The notes beneath the pieces are model-generated. The model did no database searches, had not been told where the DNA came from, and saw only the letters and a program-made list of their open reading frames with translations. Shown in pieces: positions 12,905 through 22,198 of a stretch of DNA of 64,000 nucleotides. Each line of letters starts with the position of its first letter. The first letter of the stretch is position 1. Origin of the DNA: Actinomyces sp. HPA0247 (lineage in GTDB: Bacteria; Actinomycetota; Actinomycetes; Actinomycetales; Actinomycetaceae); NCBI GenBank assembly GCA_000411415.1, contig KE150450.1:818932-882931 (forward strand), read 5' to 3'. A program made the translations under genes and the position numbers.

Positions 12905-13048
12905 CCGATTGGTGGCGCGAGCCCGCGACTTGAGGGGACATGACCGCCAAAGTGCAGAGCTATTGGGTGACAATCGCTGAAAATGGCCTGTTTTTGCTGA
13001 ATGGGTCTGCGTTTTGGCGGGTTTGGCGTCTGTCGTGGTGTGTTGGTC

Positions 13049-13130
13049 GCACGTAAACCGCTGAAGATGTGCGTTAACCCCTTGATACGCACGTAAACCC
13101 CTTGATGCGCACGTAAACCGCTAGGTATGC
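13049..13130. repeat. Array of four GCACGTAAACC motifs with a 20-base period
   Basis: Copies start at 13049, 13069 (GTGCGTTAACC, degenerate), 13089 and 13109: exactly 20 bases apart and in the same orientation. The linkers (GCTGAAGAT, CCTTGATAC, CCTTGATGC) vary. There are no identical long repeats and variable spacers, so it is not a CRISPR array. Confidence 0.85.
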
Positions 13131-13143
13131 GTCTGGGCGGCGG

Positions 13144-13280
13144 TGCCCACGCGCATACCATCGGGCCCACGTGCGGATGATCGGGCCCACGTGCGCATTG
13201 AAGGGCCCAGATGATCACCTCCTGGGTTCGGGACACCACTTATCGGGCCCACACGCGCATTAGAGGGCCCACGTAGCCAC
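13144..13280. repeat. Array of GGGCCCACGTGCG motifs with a 20-base period
   Basis: GCCCA-centred copies start at 13145, 13165, 13185, 13205, 13247 and 13267. The steps are 20, 20, 20, 42 and 20 bases. The motif differs completely from the adjacent GCACGTAAACC array, although the period is the same. The array ends just before the stop of the minus-strand hydrolase gene. Confidence 0.85.
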
Positions 13281-13297
13281 CTGCGGGAGCGGCGTCG

Positions 13298-14176
13298 CTA
13301 GGTTGTGCCAATCCGCGTTGGGTGTGCCCACAGTGCCGCACGAACAATGCGGCGCAGAAGGGCGCCTGATCGCGAGAGATGACGCCCATCGAATTCCAAT
13401 GAGGCATCCTGCAGGCGCCACGCATACGGATTGTGGCTCAGCGGACCGGGCCACCCAGATGCGACGACGGTGGCTGGTGCAGGCAAGGGCAGGAGCGGGC
13501 TCACCCACGAACCAGCCGTCACGTAGATGCGCATGAGCTCGTCAATGCCGTCGAAAAATCCATCGTCGATAACAGCAGCAGGGAAACCAACGGGATCGAA
13601 GGCATGTACGAGTGAAAGCGTCGGGGGAGTGGTAGCCGCCGCCGCATAGAGCGCACAATTGGCGCCCTTCGAGTGACCGAGCACCACGACCGGCCCCTTC
13701 GCGCGCGACGCCGCATACGCCAGGTAGTTGGCGGCCCACCGCTGCGAATCCGTCGGAAAATCAAGGCCAAATCGGGCATCCTCCGCCCACCCGACCGCGC
13801 TCGCATCCGTGCCGCGGAAGACCACGTAGGTGGCCCCTGCCTCGTCGATGAAGGTGGCGGCGCCGAACTGAGCGAGCGGGTGCGTCCCCAACCGAGTGAC
13901 CGCATCGCACACGCGCAGGCCGCCGAATCGTGCGCTGGAGCCGGCCGCTTCGAGGAGCAGACGATCCGCGTGTGTCGGCGATGAATAGCGATACAGGGAA
14001 GGGATGGACGAGGCCTGGGCGACCTCCCGGAGCAGGCAGCCGCGCGGGGAACGAGGCCCGGGCAGCGCGTGGAAATCGACGTAGACCAGGCAGGAGAGGG
14101 CGAGGGCGTCGGTGGGGGAGAGGTCCGCCTGAAGTGGCGAGTGAGCCTGACGAACGTAGTCAAGGATCGTAGCCAC
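13298..14176 (-). CDS. DUF2974 (Mbeg1-like) alpha/beta hydrolase
   Basis: This 292-residue protein has a serine-hydrolase nucleophile elbow, GHSKGAN, preceded by the strand VVFRGTD. That combination is typical of the DUF2974/Mbeg1-like lipase family. No signal peptide or membrane helix is evident, so it is probably cytoplasmic. The start is a GTG (complement of 14174-14176) with AAAGGAGGGA about 11 bases upstream. It is somewhat shorter than family members I know of, perhaps cut at the C-terminus by the adjoining repeat island. It lies alone between the repeats and tRNA-Ile, in what looks like an inserted segment. The substrate is unknown. Confidence 0.8.
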   Translation of the reverse strand: MATILDYVRQAHSPLQADLSPTDALALSCLVYVDFHALPGPRSPRGCLLREVAQASSIPSLYRYSSPTHADRLLLEAAGSSARFGGLRVCDAVTRLGTHPLAQFGAATFIDEAGATYVVFRGTDASAVGWAEDARFGLDFPTDSQRWAANYLAYAASRAKGPVVVLGHSKGANCALYAAAATTPPTLSLVHAFDPVGFPAAVIDDGFFDGIDELMRIYVTAGSWVSPLLPLPAPATVVASGWPGPLSHNPYAWRLQDASLEFDGRHLSRSGALLRRIVRAALWAHPTRIGTT

Positions 14177-14299
14177 GACGCGCTGATTCCCTCCTTTGAG
14201 AGCGGTGAAAACTCGTCGTGTTCGACGTCACGAACTCTCGATTTTGCCGGATGGCCCTGTGCTGTGTACTATATCCGAGTGCCCGCAAGGGTGCCGGTT

Positions 14300-14376
14300 G
14301 GGCCTATAGCTCAGTAGGTTAGAGCGCAGTCCTGATAAGACTGAGGTCGGTGGTTCGAGCCCACCTAGGCCCACCA
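14300..14376 (+). tRNA. tRNA-Ile (GAT)
   Basis: A full cloverleaf is visible: acceptor GGGCCTA/TAGGCCC, D-arm AGCTCAGTAGGTTAGAGC, anticodon GAT in CTGATAAG, and T-arm GGTTCGAGCCC. The 3' CCA is encoded. It sits near gyrA together with tRNA-Ala, as in many actinobacteria. Confidence 0.97.
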
Positions 14377-14406
14377 TCCGCAGGCGAGCGAAAGCGGAGG
14401 ATCATC

Positions 14407-14541
14407 ATGAAGAAATGGGTCACCTGTTGTGTGGCTGTCGGATCCGTCGTGGCCGTGGGCATCATCGTTCGACAAATTCTGGTTGATCTTTCCGATAATG
14501 CTGACCTGTGGACGTCCGTGACGGACACCGTGGAAGACTGA
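14407..14541 (+). CDS. DLW-39 family small protein
   Basis: This 44-residue protein starts MKKWVTCCVAVGSVVAVGII and contains the DLW tripeptide (NADLWTSVTD) that names the family. It has one probable membrane helix near the N-terminus. GGAGG at 14396-14400 is six bases from ATG 14407. Its place between tRNA-Ile and tRNA-Ala is the conserved context of DLW-39 genes. The family's function is unknown. Confidence 0.85.
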   Translation: MKKWVTCCVAVGSVVAVGIIVRQILVDLSDNADLWTSVTDTVED

Positions 14542-14552
14542 GTCTCTCCAAC

Positions 14553-14625
14553 GGGGCTATGGCGCAATTGGTAGCGCACCTGCTTTGCAAGCAGGGGGTT
14601 ACGGGTTCGAGTCCCGTTAGCTCCA
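14553..14625 (+). tRNA. tRNA-Ala (TGC)
   Basis: The acceptor GGGGCTA/TAGCTCC, D-arm GGCGCAATTGGTAGCGC, anticodon TGC in TTTGCAA and T-arm GGGTTCGAGTCCC form a complete cloverleaf. CCA is not encoded. Confidence 0.97.
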
Positions 14626-14632
14626 CGCTTCA

Positions 14633-14660
14633 CCCGCAACCTGATGGTTGCGGGTTTTTT
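14633..14660 (+). terminator. Rho-independent terminator after tRNA-Ala
   Basis: The stem CCCGCAACC/GGTTGCGGG with loop TGAT is followed by six T residues at 14655-14660. Confidence 0.9.
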
Positions 14661-14822
14661 GCATGTGAACTTCGTCAAGTCTTATGGGACGAATGGCCTG
14701 ATAAGGCCTCATTGTGCAGTGGGAAACGATTTGTCCGACCATTTGGTTATTCGTGGGACAGTGACGATGCTCTTGGTGGAAAAGATGCAGAGTAGCCCAT
14801 TACCTGCAGTGAAGACCCCTGT

Positions 14823-14843
14823 TTATCCACAGCGTTGTGCACA
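14823..14843 (+). other. Pair of DnaA boxes upstream of the surface-protein gene
   Basis: A perfect TTATCCACA at 14823-14831 is followed by TTGTGCACA at 14835-14843, all framed by GTTTAT...ATAAAC (14821-14855). The rest of the 14661-15019 gap holds no gene that I can see and should contain the promoter of the surface-protein gene. The boxes lie ~13 kb from oriC. Confidence 0.6.
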
Positions 14844-15019
14844 GTTGTGTATAAACCGTGTGGACGGTTGTTTGTTGCGCTGACCTGACTGCATAAAAAC
14901 TGACCTGACAGAGTGAAGTTAGAGGGTCCCTGACCTCGGAAAATACCCCCTTCACACTTGCTGCGAAACCCGTAGAATTGGCTTGAAATATACTGTTTTC
15001 GCACACTCAGGAGAAGTCT

Positions 15020-18000
15020 GTGCACATCAATCACATATGGTCGAAGGCATCCAAGCCAGCCCAGCTGCTTGCCATGCTTGTCACGACCGCCCTCGTTATG
15101 ATCGGCGTCACGACGCTGCCCGCCTATGCGGCAGCGCCGACGCTCAAGCTCGCTATCACTCCCGACGAGACCTCGTACCTCTCCGGTGTCGAGCAGCGCT
15201 ACGTCGTCGAGTTCTCGTGTGCCTCCACCACGGAGGACTGCCTCGACTCGGTCGTCACCATCACGCTGCCCCACACCGTGACGCCCGCGGGTAACTCGAA
15301 CCTCGACTCGGCCCCCGAAGGCGTCAACGCCACGGCCACCGCCGGCAAGAAGGTCGTCACCCCCACGATCAAGGCTCCGACCGCTAACGCCGATGGCCTC
15401 GTCACCTACAACCTCGGAACAGTCGCCGCCGGCTCCTCGTTCCAGACGGTCCTGACCTTCACCGCCCCGCGTGGCGTGACCCCCGGCGGCTCCACCGTCA
15501 CCCCGGTCGCGACCTTCACCTCCGGCGAGAGCAAGCAAACCTCGCAGGCGACCGTCACGATCAAGTCCGAGCCGACGCCGACCCTGAAGAAGACCGGCCC
15601 CGTGGCCACCCCCAAGGGCGTCGACGTGACCTACCAGATCACGCCGTCCTACGATACGAACATCGACGGCCTCAACGGCAAGTCCAACATGACCAACGTC
15701 GTCATCACCGACCCGCTGCCGACGTGCGCCAAGTACGTGTCCTCCTCGGCCTCGGGTAACACCAAGACGAACACGGCCGCGACCGTCGAAAGCTCCTACG
15801 ACGCCGCGACCCACACCGTCACCTGGAACGTCGGCGACGTCAACCCCGCGTTCATGAACATCGTCCTGTCCGTCACCGTCCACTACGACGACACCTGCAC
15901 GGAGGACACCGTCACCAACACCGCGAAGCTCACCGGCTCGGAAATGCACAACGAGACCAACGTTGTCACCGCCGATGCCTCCTTCACGCACCGCTTCGAC
16001 AGCGAGGTTCGCTACGGCGGCGGCTTCAACAAGCGCGCCATGAGCCAGTTCGAGCGCGGCAAGCAGGGCAACTGGCTGTACAGCTACTCCAACAACTCCA
16101 ACGTCCCGGTCGTCATGGAGTACACCGACTACATGACCTGTGGCCTCGTGTCCCCGACCGACGGCTCCAAGGACTGCTCCAAGCCCCTCATGCGCGTCAA
16201 GACGATGGACACCCAGACCACGACGCCCATCGAAATCACCTACTGGACCAACAAGGGCAACACCGGTACTCAGACCATCTACCGCGGCAAGGCATTCGAC
16301 TTCTCCTCCTTCGCCGCCGACGAGTATCTGACCGTCTTCCACTACAAGCAGACGATCCCCGCCGGTGAGTCCTCGATCCTGAACGTCGCAGGCCCGGTCG
16401 GCGCCGGCACCCCCACGACCGAGGACGGCACCACCTACGTCCAGGCCGACACCAACTCCGCCGCATGGAAGGCCGGCAAGTCCGACCAGTACGTGCGCGT
16501 CCAGAACTGTGTCTCCGACTGGTCCATGAAGTCGCTCGACGGCTCCCGATCTATCCAGATCCCCGCCGACGACTACTGCGACATCCTCACGCTGGGCACC
16601 GCGCTGCCCAAGTACTACAACGCCAAGTCCACCATCAAGGGCAACCTGGCTTCCCCCGGCTCCGAGGTCACGTTCAGCGTCACCGCGAACAACACCTCGA
16701 CCATCGTCGACTCCCAGCCCGTCATCTCCGACCTGCTGCCCTGTGGCATGACCTTCGTCGAGGGTTCCGTCACCGGCGGTCCCGCAGGCAAGGAAAAGAC
16801 CGTCACGGTCCGTGACGTCACCGATGCCACCGGCTGCACCCGCCAGCTCGTCCAGGTCACCTGGCCCGGCTACCAGACCAAGGGTGGCACCACCATCCAG
16901 CTGCGCGGCAAGGTCGGCCCCTCGATGAGCGCCGGCACGCACAAGAACGAGGCCTACATCTCCGCGGCCGAACCCGAGTACGCGCTGACCTCCAAGACGA
17001 CGACCATCTGCTTCTACGGCTCCACCGACGACACCTACGATGTCAACGGTGACGGCAAGACCAACGACCAGGTCTGCCCCGTCTCCTCGACCTTCACGGT
17101 CTCCGAGCAGGCCGGTGCCGACGTCGTCCTCGAGAGCCTCGGCTCCATCGAAGGCTCGACCTACAAGAAGTACACCGACGGCGTGTCCGTTATCCGCCAG
17201 GGTGAAGACGGTCAGTACCGCATCACCCCCACCAACTCCGGTAACGCGGACCTGTCCGACATGACCGTGTACGGCATCCTGCCCCACGTGAACGACACCG
17301 CCATCCAGGGTTCTGATCCCCGCGGCTCCGAGTGGGAACCGATCCTCACCGGCCCCCTCCAGGTCGGCGCAGGCTCGGGCATCGACCCCTCGCAGGTCAC
17401 CATCGAGTACTCCACCTCCTTCAACCCCTGCCGCGGCGAAGTCATGAACCAGGGTGACGCGATGGCAGCCGGTCCCGCTGGATGCGACAACAACTGGACC
17501 GCCACCCCGGCCTCGTGGGCCGACGTGAAGTCCTACCGCATCTACATCAACGGCAAGGCCACCCCGATCAAGGCCGGCGCGTCGATCCCGATCATCGCGC
17601 CCATCAAGGCCCCCGATAACGCGACCGGCATCGCCTACGAGTCCGTCGCGATCGCGGCCACCCAGGCCTCGAACAACCGCGCCATCCTGCCCGCCGAGCC
17701 GATCAAGGTCGCCATCGCCCTCGCGCTCGACGTCGCCCTCAACAAGACCGTCGTCTCCGACGCGTCCAACCTGAAGCCCGGTGACCAGGTCACCTACCGC
17801 ATTGACGCCGGCAACATCGGCCAGGGCAAGGCCCCCGACCTCAAGGTCAAGGAAGCCTTCCCCGCAGGCACGACCTTCGTGTCCGCCGAGACGCACAAGT
17901 GCACCTCCGGCTACACGAGCGGCCTGCCGCAGGAATGTCAGGGCACCGACGAGGCCGGCACCTTCGACGGCACCACGTGGGCCATGGGCGACATGCTCGC

Positions 18001-21000
18001 CGGCGAATACGCCTCGCTCTTCGTGACCGTCACGCTGAATGCGGGCACCGAAGGCAAGACCCTGAACAACACGGCGTCCTTCGCGAACCCGCCCGAGTAC
18101 GACCTCGTGCCCGGTAACAACTCCTCGACGGCGTCCATCTCCGTCAAGCACCGCGTCTCCGGCAAGGTGTACTACGACGCGAACGAGTCCTCCTCGTACA
18201 ACAACGGCGAGGAGCCCTTCAAGGACGTGACGGTCCAGCTGGTCGGCGCCGACGGTAATGTCGTGGCCACCACGACGACCGACGCGGACGGCAACTACTC
18301 CTTCACCGGCCTCGACGCCGGGACCTACACGGTCAAGGTCACCAAGGCCGGCGAACTGGCCAACCTCGACCAGACAGAGGACCCGGACGGCACCAAGGAC
18401 AACGCCTCCGGCGCGATCACGCTGAACGCCGACAACCCCGTTCAGGAGAACGTCAACTTCGGCTACGTTAAGAAGCACGCGATCTCCGGCACCGTCTACC
18501 TCGACCAGAACCGGGACAAGACGAAGAACACGGGCGACATCGACCTGTCCGGCGTCACCGTGAAGCTGCTTGACCCCTCCGGTAACGTCGTGGCCACCAC
18601 GACGACCGACGCGGACGGCAACTACTCCTTCACCGGCCTGAGCGACGGCACCTACACCGTCCAGGTCGATAAGACCGGCCCGCTCGCCGACACCGAGCAG
18701 ACCGAGGACCCCTCCGGTCAGGCTGACTCGCGTTCGCAGGCCATCACCTTCACCCGCTCCGATCCGGACGTCATCAACGTCAACTTCGGCTACGCCGAGG
18801 ACTACACGGTCTCCGGCACCGTGTACTACGACAAGGACCGCTCCGAGACCCTCAACAACTCAGAGCCCGGCTTCGACGGCATCACCGTGAAGCTGCTCGG
18901 TGAGGACGGCTCGGTCGTCGCGACGACCACGACGAAGGCAGACGGCACGTACTCCTTCTCGAAGCTGCCCGCCGGCAAGTACACGGTCAAGGTGGAGCCC
19001 TCCGACCTGCTCAAGAAGCTCGAGCAGACCGAGGACCCGGACGGCACCAAGGACAACACTTCCGGCGTCGTCCAGGTGAACCACGACAACCCCTCCGTGA
19101 AGAACGTGAACTTCGGTTACGCCACGAACTACACGATCAAGGGCATCGTCTACCGTGACGCCGACCGCTCCGAATCCCTCGAGGACGGCGAGAAGCTCTA
19201 CCAGGGCGTGACCGTCGACCTCCTCGACAACGCCGGTAACGTCGTGGCCACCACGACCACCGACAACAAGGGCGCCTACGCCTTCACCAACCTCGAGGAA
19301 GGCACCTACAAGGTGCGCGTCCGCAAGGAAGGCCCCATCGCCGACCTCGTCCAGACCGAGGACCCCGATGGCACCAAGGACAACACCTCTGGTGACATCA
19401 CCCTCGAGCTGAACGATCCGATCAAGGAGAACGTCAACTTCGGGTACATCTCGAACAACTCGATCTCCGGCACGGTCTACCGCGACGACAACCGCTCCAA
19501 CTCCCACAATGGGGGCGAGGTCGGCTACCCCGAGCAGACGGTCCAGCTCCTCGACAAGGACGGCCAGGTCATCGCGACCACCAAGACCGATGCCAACGGC
19601 AACTACTCCTTCGACAACCTGCCCGACGGCACCTACTCCGTCAAGGTCGTCAAGGACGGCGCCCTCACCGACCTCGAGCAGACCGAGGACCCGGACGGCA
19701 CCAAGGACAGCGCCTCCGAGCCCATCGTCCTGAACGAGGACAACCCCACGAAGAAGAACGTCAACTTCGGCTACGTGCCCGACTACTTCATCAAGGGAAC
19801 GATCTACCGTGACGGCAACCGCTCCGGCGCGCTGGACACGGACGAGAAGCTCTACGAGGGCGTGACGGTCAACCTCGTTGACGCCGACGGCAACGTCGTC
19901 GCCACGACCACGACCGACGCGAACGGCAACTACTCCTTCGACAAGCTCCCCGCGGGCACCTACTCCATCAAGGTCGTTCAGGATGGCCCCATCGCCGGCC
20001 TCGAACAGACCGGTGACCCGGACGCCACGAAGGACAACGCCTCCGAACCGATCACACTGAACAACGACAACCCGTCCAAGACGGACGTCAACTTCGGCTA
20101 CGTGAACAACAACTCCCTGTCGGGCACCGTCTACCGCGATGACTCGCGCAACGGCGACCAGGACGGCACCGAGCCCGGATACTCCGGCGTCACCGTCCAG
20201 CTCCTCGACAAGGATGGCCAGGTCATCGCCACCACGACGACTGACGCAAACGGCAACTACTCCTTCTCCAAGCTGCCCGACGGCACCTACTCCGTCAAGG
20301 TCGTCAAGGACGGCGAACTCGCCGACACCGAGCAGACCGAGGACCCGGATGCCACCAAGGACAACGCCTCCGAGCCGGTGACCCTGGGTGAGGACAACCC
20401 CTCCAAGGACCACATCGACTTCGGTTACGTGCCGGACTACTCGATCCACGGCCTCGTCTACCGCGACGGTGACCGCAACGAGACGCACGGCGCAACCGAG
20501 AAGGGCTACGCCAACCAGACCGTCGAGCTGCGCAACAAGGACGGCAAGGTCGTCGCGACCACCACGACGGACGCGAACGGCGCCTACTCCTTCTCCAAGC
20601 TGCCCGCCGGCGACTACACCGTCAAGGTCGTCAAGGACGGTGCCCTCACCGACCTCGACCAGACCGAGGACCCGGACTCCACCAAGGACAGCGTCTCCGG
20701 CGTCATCTCGCTGAGCAATGACCACCGCACCCAGACGGATGTCAACTTCGGTTACATCGCCAACAACTCCATCAACGGCACCATCTACCGCGACGGTGAC
20801 CGCAACGGAAAGAAGGGCGACACCGAAGGACGCTACTCCGGCGTGAGCGTCCAGCTCCTCGACAAGGACGGCAACGTCATCGCCACCACGACGACCGATA
20901 AGGACGGCAAGTACTCCTTCGAGCACCTGCCCGACGGCACCTACTCCGTCAAGGTCGTCAAGGACGGTGCCCTCACCGACACCGACCAGACCGGCGACCC

Positions 21001-21883
21001 CGACAACAAGCTGGATAACGCGTCCGAGCCGATCACCCTCGACGAGAAGAACCCCACCAAGGGCGACGTCGACTTCGGCTACGTCCCCAACAACACGATC
21101 AAGGGAACTGTCTACCGCGACGACAACCGCGACAAGATGATCGACGGTGACGAGCCCGGCCTCGAGCGCGTGAGCGTCCAGCTCCTCGACGAGGACGGCA
21201 AGGTCCTCCAGATGCTCGACACCGACGCGGACGGCAACTACGCCTTCCAGCACCTGCCCGACGGCAAGTACACCGTCAAGGTCGTGCGCTCCTCGTCCAT
21301 CAAGGACTACGACCAGACCGAGGACCCCGACGCCACCATCGACGACACCTCCGCGGTGTACACGATGGGCCCGGAGAACTCCCTGCAGGAGAAGGTCAAC
21401 TTCGGCTACGTGCCCGACTACTCGATCGCCGGTCGCGTCTACCGCGACTCCGACAAGTCCGGCTCCTACACCGACGGTGAAGAAACCTTCTCCGGCGTGA
21501 CGGTCGACCTGCTCGACAAGGACGGCAACGTCGTGGCCACCACGACGACGGATGCGGATGGCAACTACTCCTTCGAGAAGCTGCCCGCCGGCACCTACCG
21601 AGTCAAGGTCCACCCGGACGGCGACCTCGCCGGCCTCGACCAGACCGAGGACCCCGACGGCATCGCCGACTCCATGTCCGGTGAGATCACGATCGGCTTC
21701 GAGAACCAGTTGGTCACCGGCGTGAACTTCGGTTACGTCGCACCCGACGTCCCGGCCGTGGAGCCGAGCCTGAAGCAGCGCCTCGCACGCACTGGCTTCG
21801 ACGGCCTCATCGGCGGAGCCGGCCTGGGAGCGGCCGTCGTTGGCGGCATGTTCCTGTGGATGCGTCGCCGTCGCCAGGACTGA
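15020..21883 (+). CDS. Giant LAXTG-anchored surface protein with eleven SdrD-B-type repeats
   Basis: The 2,287-residue protein begins with a signal peptide ending near AYAAA. Residues ~40-1040 are adhesin-like beta domains, including DUF11-type segments (KPGDQVTYRIDAGNIGQGKA). Eleven ~109-residue SdrD-B/Cna-B-like repeats follow from ~1045 to 2245, each opening with xxGTVYRDxxR and containing NVVATTTTDADGNYSF, GTYTVKV, QTEDPDGTKD and a closing VNFGYV. The sorting signal is LARTG at 2255-2259 (the LAXTG form used by class E sortases), then a hydrophobic helix and RRRRQD. The GTG start at 15020 has AGGAGA upstream. The repeats probably form a Ca-binding or isopeptide-stabilised stalk. Ligand unknown. 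Confidence 0.93.
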   Translation: MHINHIWSKASKPAQLLAMLVTTALVMIGVTTLPAYAAAPTLKLAITPDETSYLSGVEQRYVVEFSCASTTEDCLDSVVTITLPHTVTPAGNSNLDSAPEGVNATATAGKKVVTPTIKAPTANADGLVTYNLGTVAAGSSFQTVLTFTAPRGVTPGGSTVTPVATFTSGESKQTSQATVTIKSEPTPTLKKTGPVATPKGVDVTYQITPSYDTNIDGLNGKSNMTNVVITDPLPTCAKYVSSSASGNTKTNTAATVESSYDAATHTVTWNVGDVNPAFMNIVLSVTVHYDDTCTEDTVTNTAKLTGSEMHNETNVVTADASFTHRFDSEVRYGGGFNKRAMSQFERGKQGNWLYSYSNNSNVPVVMEYTDYMTCGLVSPTDGSKDCSKPLMRVKTMDTQTTTPIEITYWTNKGNTGTQTIYRGKAFDFSSFAADEYLTVFHYKQTIPAGESSILNVAGPVGAGTPTTEDGTTYVQADTNSAAWKAGKSDQYVRVQNCVSDWSMKSLDGSRSIQIPADDYCDILTLGTALPKYYNAKSTIKGNLASPGSEVTFSVTANNTSTIVDSQPVISDLLPCGMTFVEGSVTGGPAGKEKTVTVRDVTDATGCTRQLVQVTWPGYQTKGGTTIQLRGKVGPSMSAGTHKNEAYISAAEPEYALTSKTTTICFYGSTDDTYDVNGDGKTNDQVCPVSSTFTVSEQAGADVVLESLGSIEGSTYKKYTDGVSVIRQGEDGQYRITPTNSGNADLSDMTVYGILPHVNDTAIQGSDPRGSEWEPILTGPLQVGAGSGIDPSQVTIEYSTSFNPCRGEVMNQGDAMAAGPAGCDNNWTATPASWADVKSYRIYINGKATPIKAGASIPIIAPIKAPDNATGIAYESVAIAATQASNNRAILPAEPIKVAIALALDVALNKTVVSDASNLKPGDQVTYRIDAGNIGQGKAPDLKVKEAFPAGTTFVSAETHKCTSGYTSGLPQECQGTDEAGTFDGTTWAMGDMLAGEYASLFVTVTLNAGTEGKTLNNTASFANPPEYDLVPGNNSSTASISVKHRVSGKVYYDANESSSYNNGEEPFKDVTVQLVGADGNVVATTTTDADGNYSFTGLDAGTYTVKVTKAGELANLDQTEDPDGTKDNASGAITLNADNPVQENVNFGYVKKHAISGTVYLDQNRDKTKNTGDIDLSGVTVKLLDPSGNVVATTTTDADGNYSFTGLSDGTYTVQVDKTGPLADTEQTEDPSGQADSRSQAITFTRSDPDVINVNFGYAEDYTVSGTVYYDKDRSETLNNSEPGFDGITVKLLGEDGSVVATTTTKADGTYSFSKLPAGKYTVKVEPSDLLKKLEQTEDPDGTKDNTSGVVQVNHDNPSVKNVNFGYATNYTIKGIVYRDADRSESLEDGEKLYQGVTVDLLDNAGNVVATTTTDNKGAYAFTNLEEGTYKVRVRKEGPIADLVQTEDPDGTKDNTSGDITLELNDPIKENVNFGYISNNSISGTVYRDDNRSNSHNGGEVGYPEQTVQLLDKDGQVIATTKTDANGNYSFDNLPDGTYSVKVVKDGALTDLEQTEDPDGTKDSASEPIVLNEDNPTKKNVNFGYVPDYFIKGTIYRDGNRSGALDTDEKLYEGVTVNLVDADGNVVATTTTDANGNYSFDKLPAGTYSIKVVQDGPIAGLEQTGDPDATKDNASEPITLNNDNPSKTDVNFGYVNNNSLSGTVYRDDSRNGDQDGTEPGYSGVTVQLLDKDGQVIATTTTDANGNYSFSKLPDGTYSVKVVKDGELADTEQTEDPDATKDNASEPVTLGEDNPSKDHIDFGYVPDYSIHGLVYRDGDRNETHGATEKGYANQTVELRNKDGKVVATTTTDANGAYSFSKLPAGDYTVKVVKDGALTDLDQTEDPDSTKDSVSGVISLSNDHRTQTDVNFGYIANNSINGTIYRDGDRNGKKGDTEGRYSGVSVQLLDKDGNVIATTTTDKDGKYSFEHLPDGTYSVKVVKDGALTDTDQTGDPDNKLDNASEPITLDEKNPTKGDVDFGYVPNNTIKGTVYRDDNRDKMIDGDEPGLERVSVQLLDEDGKVLQMLDTDADGNYAFQHLPDGKYTVKVVRSSSIKDYDQTEDPDATIDDTSAVYTMGPENSLQEKVNFGYVPDYSIAGRVYRDSDKSGSYTDGEETFSGVTVDLLDKDGNVVATTTTDADGNYSFEKLPAGTYRVKVHPDGDLAGLDQTEDPDGIADSMSGEITIGFENQLVTGVNFGYVAPDVPAVEPSLKQRLARTGFDGLIGGAGLGAAVVGGMFLWMRRRRQD

Positions 21884-21924
21884 CATCCATTCGGCCTGAG
21901 CCTCGACGAGGCAGTGGCTGAGTG

Positions 21925-21954
21925 AGGGGCGGGTACTTCGGTACCCGCCCCTTT
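21925..21954 (+). terminator. Terminator after the surface-protein gene
   Basis: A 12-base-pair stem (AGGGGCGGGTAC and its complement) with a stable TTCG tetraloop is followed by TT. Confidence 0.85.
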
Positions 21955-21983
21955 GGCGTGCCCGGCCGCCGCGCGTTCTGCTC

Positions 21984-22165
21984 TGTGGGCCTGGCCGCTG
22001 TGTGTGCCGGTGGGCGGCGGCCCGCTGGGCCGGGCTGCTTTGTGTGCCCGTGGGCGGCGGCCCGCCCGCGAGCCGTCCGCGCCGCGAGCTTCCGGCTCGG
22101 CGCGTCGGCTCGTTGTCCGGCCAGGCCCTGCCGCCGCCCACCGGCACCGCGGCCAGGCCCTGGGT
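21984..22165 (+). repeat. GC-rich dispersed block (family F/G), island II
   Basis: Contains two copies of GTGGGCGGCGGCCCG followed by CGAGCCGTCCGCGCCGCGAG, then GCCGCCCACCGGCACCGCGG. Close relatives lie at 42446-42860 and 61976-62216, in the same orientation each time. It is non-coding as far as I can see. The island runs on to ~22930 with the palindromes and array listed next; the stretch 22823-22930 shows nothing I recognise. Confidence 0.75.
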
Positions 22166-22198
22166 TGCTGTATGTGGCCCAGTTGTGGCTGTCAATCA

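Larger units (their letters stand above)
11564..13297. repeat. Gene-free repeat island I
   Basis: I see no credible gene in these 1.73 kb. Open frames on both strands are short, mutually overlapping and repeat-derived. The island holds a 183-base dispersed duplication, a 46-base tandem pair, one family-A palindrome, three family-B phased arrays, one family-C palindrome and two short-period arrays, each listed separately. Other parts include CCACCGGCACCGCGG-like segments at ~11910, 12082 and 12510, and tandem ACCCTCCAG copies at ~12140-12160. It interrupts the usual DUF3566 to tRNA-Ile neighbourhood. Confidence 0.75.

Noticed and set aside
12198-12950. Open frame across repeat island I
   Set aside because: It is assembled from the dispersed repeats, has no start context, and the same peptide fragments recur in several frames and islands.
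13049-13280. CRISPR array
   Set aside because: Units are only 20 bases with ~11-base degenerate motifs. There are no identical repeats separated by unique ~30-base spacers, and no cas gene is in the window.
11564-14176. Prophage
   Set aside because: No integrase, structural or lysis gene is present; only repeats and one hydrolase gene.
14747-22195. Very long minus-strand open frames (1,243 and 1,111 codons) opposite the surface-protein gene
   Set aside because: They are the antisense of a repetitive high-GC gene with strong third-position bias. Their products are low-complexity Gly/Val/Asp-rich with no recognisable domain, while the plus frame has signal peptide, repeats and sorting signal.
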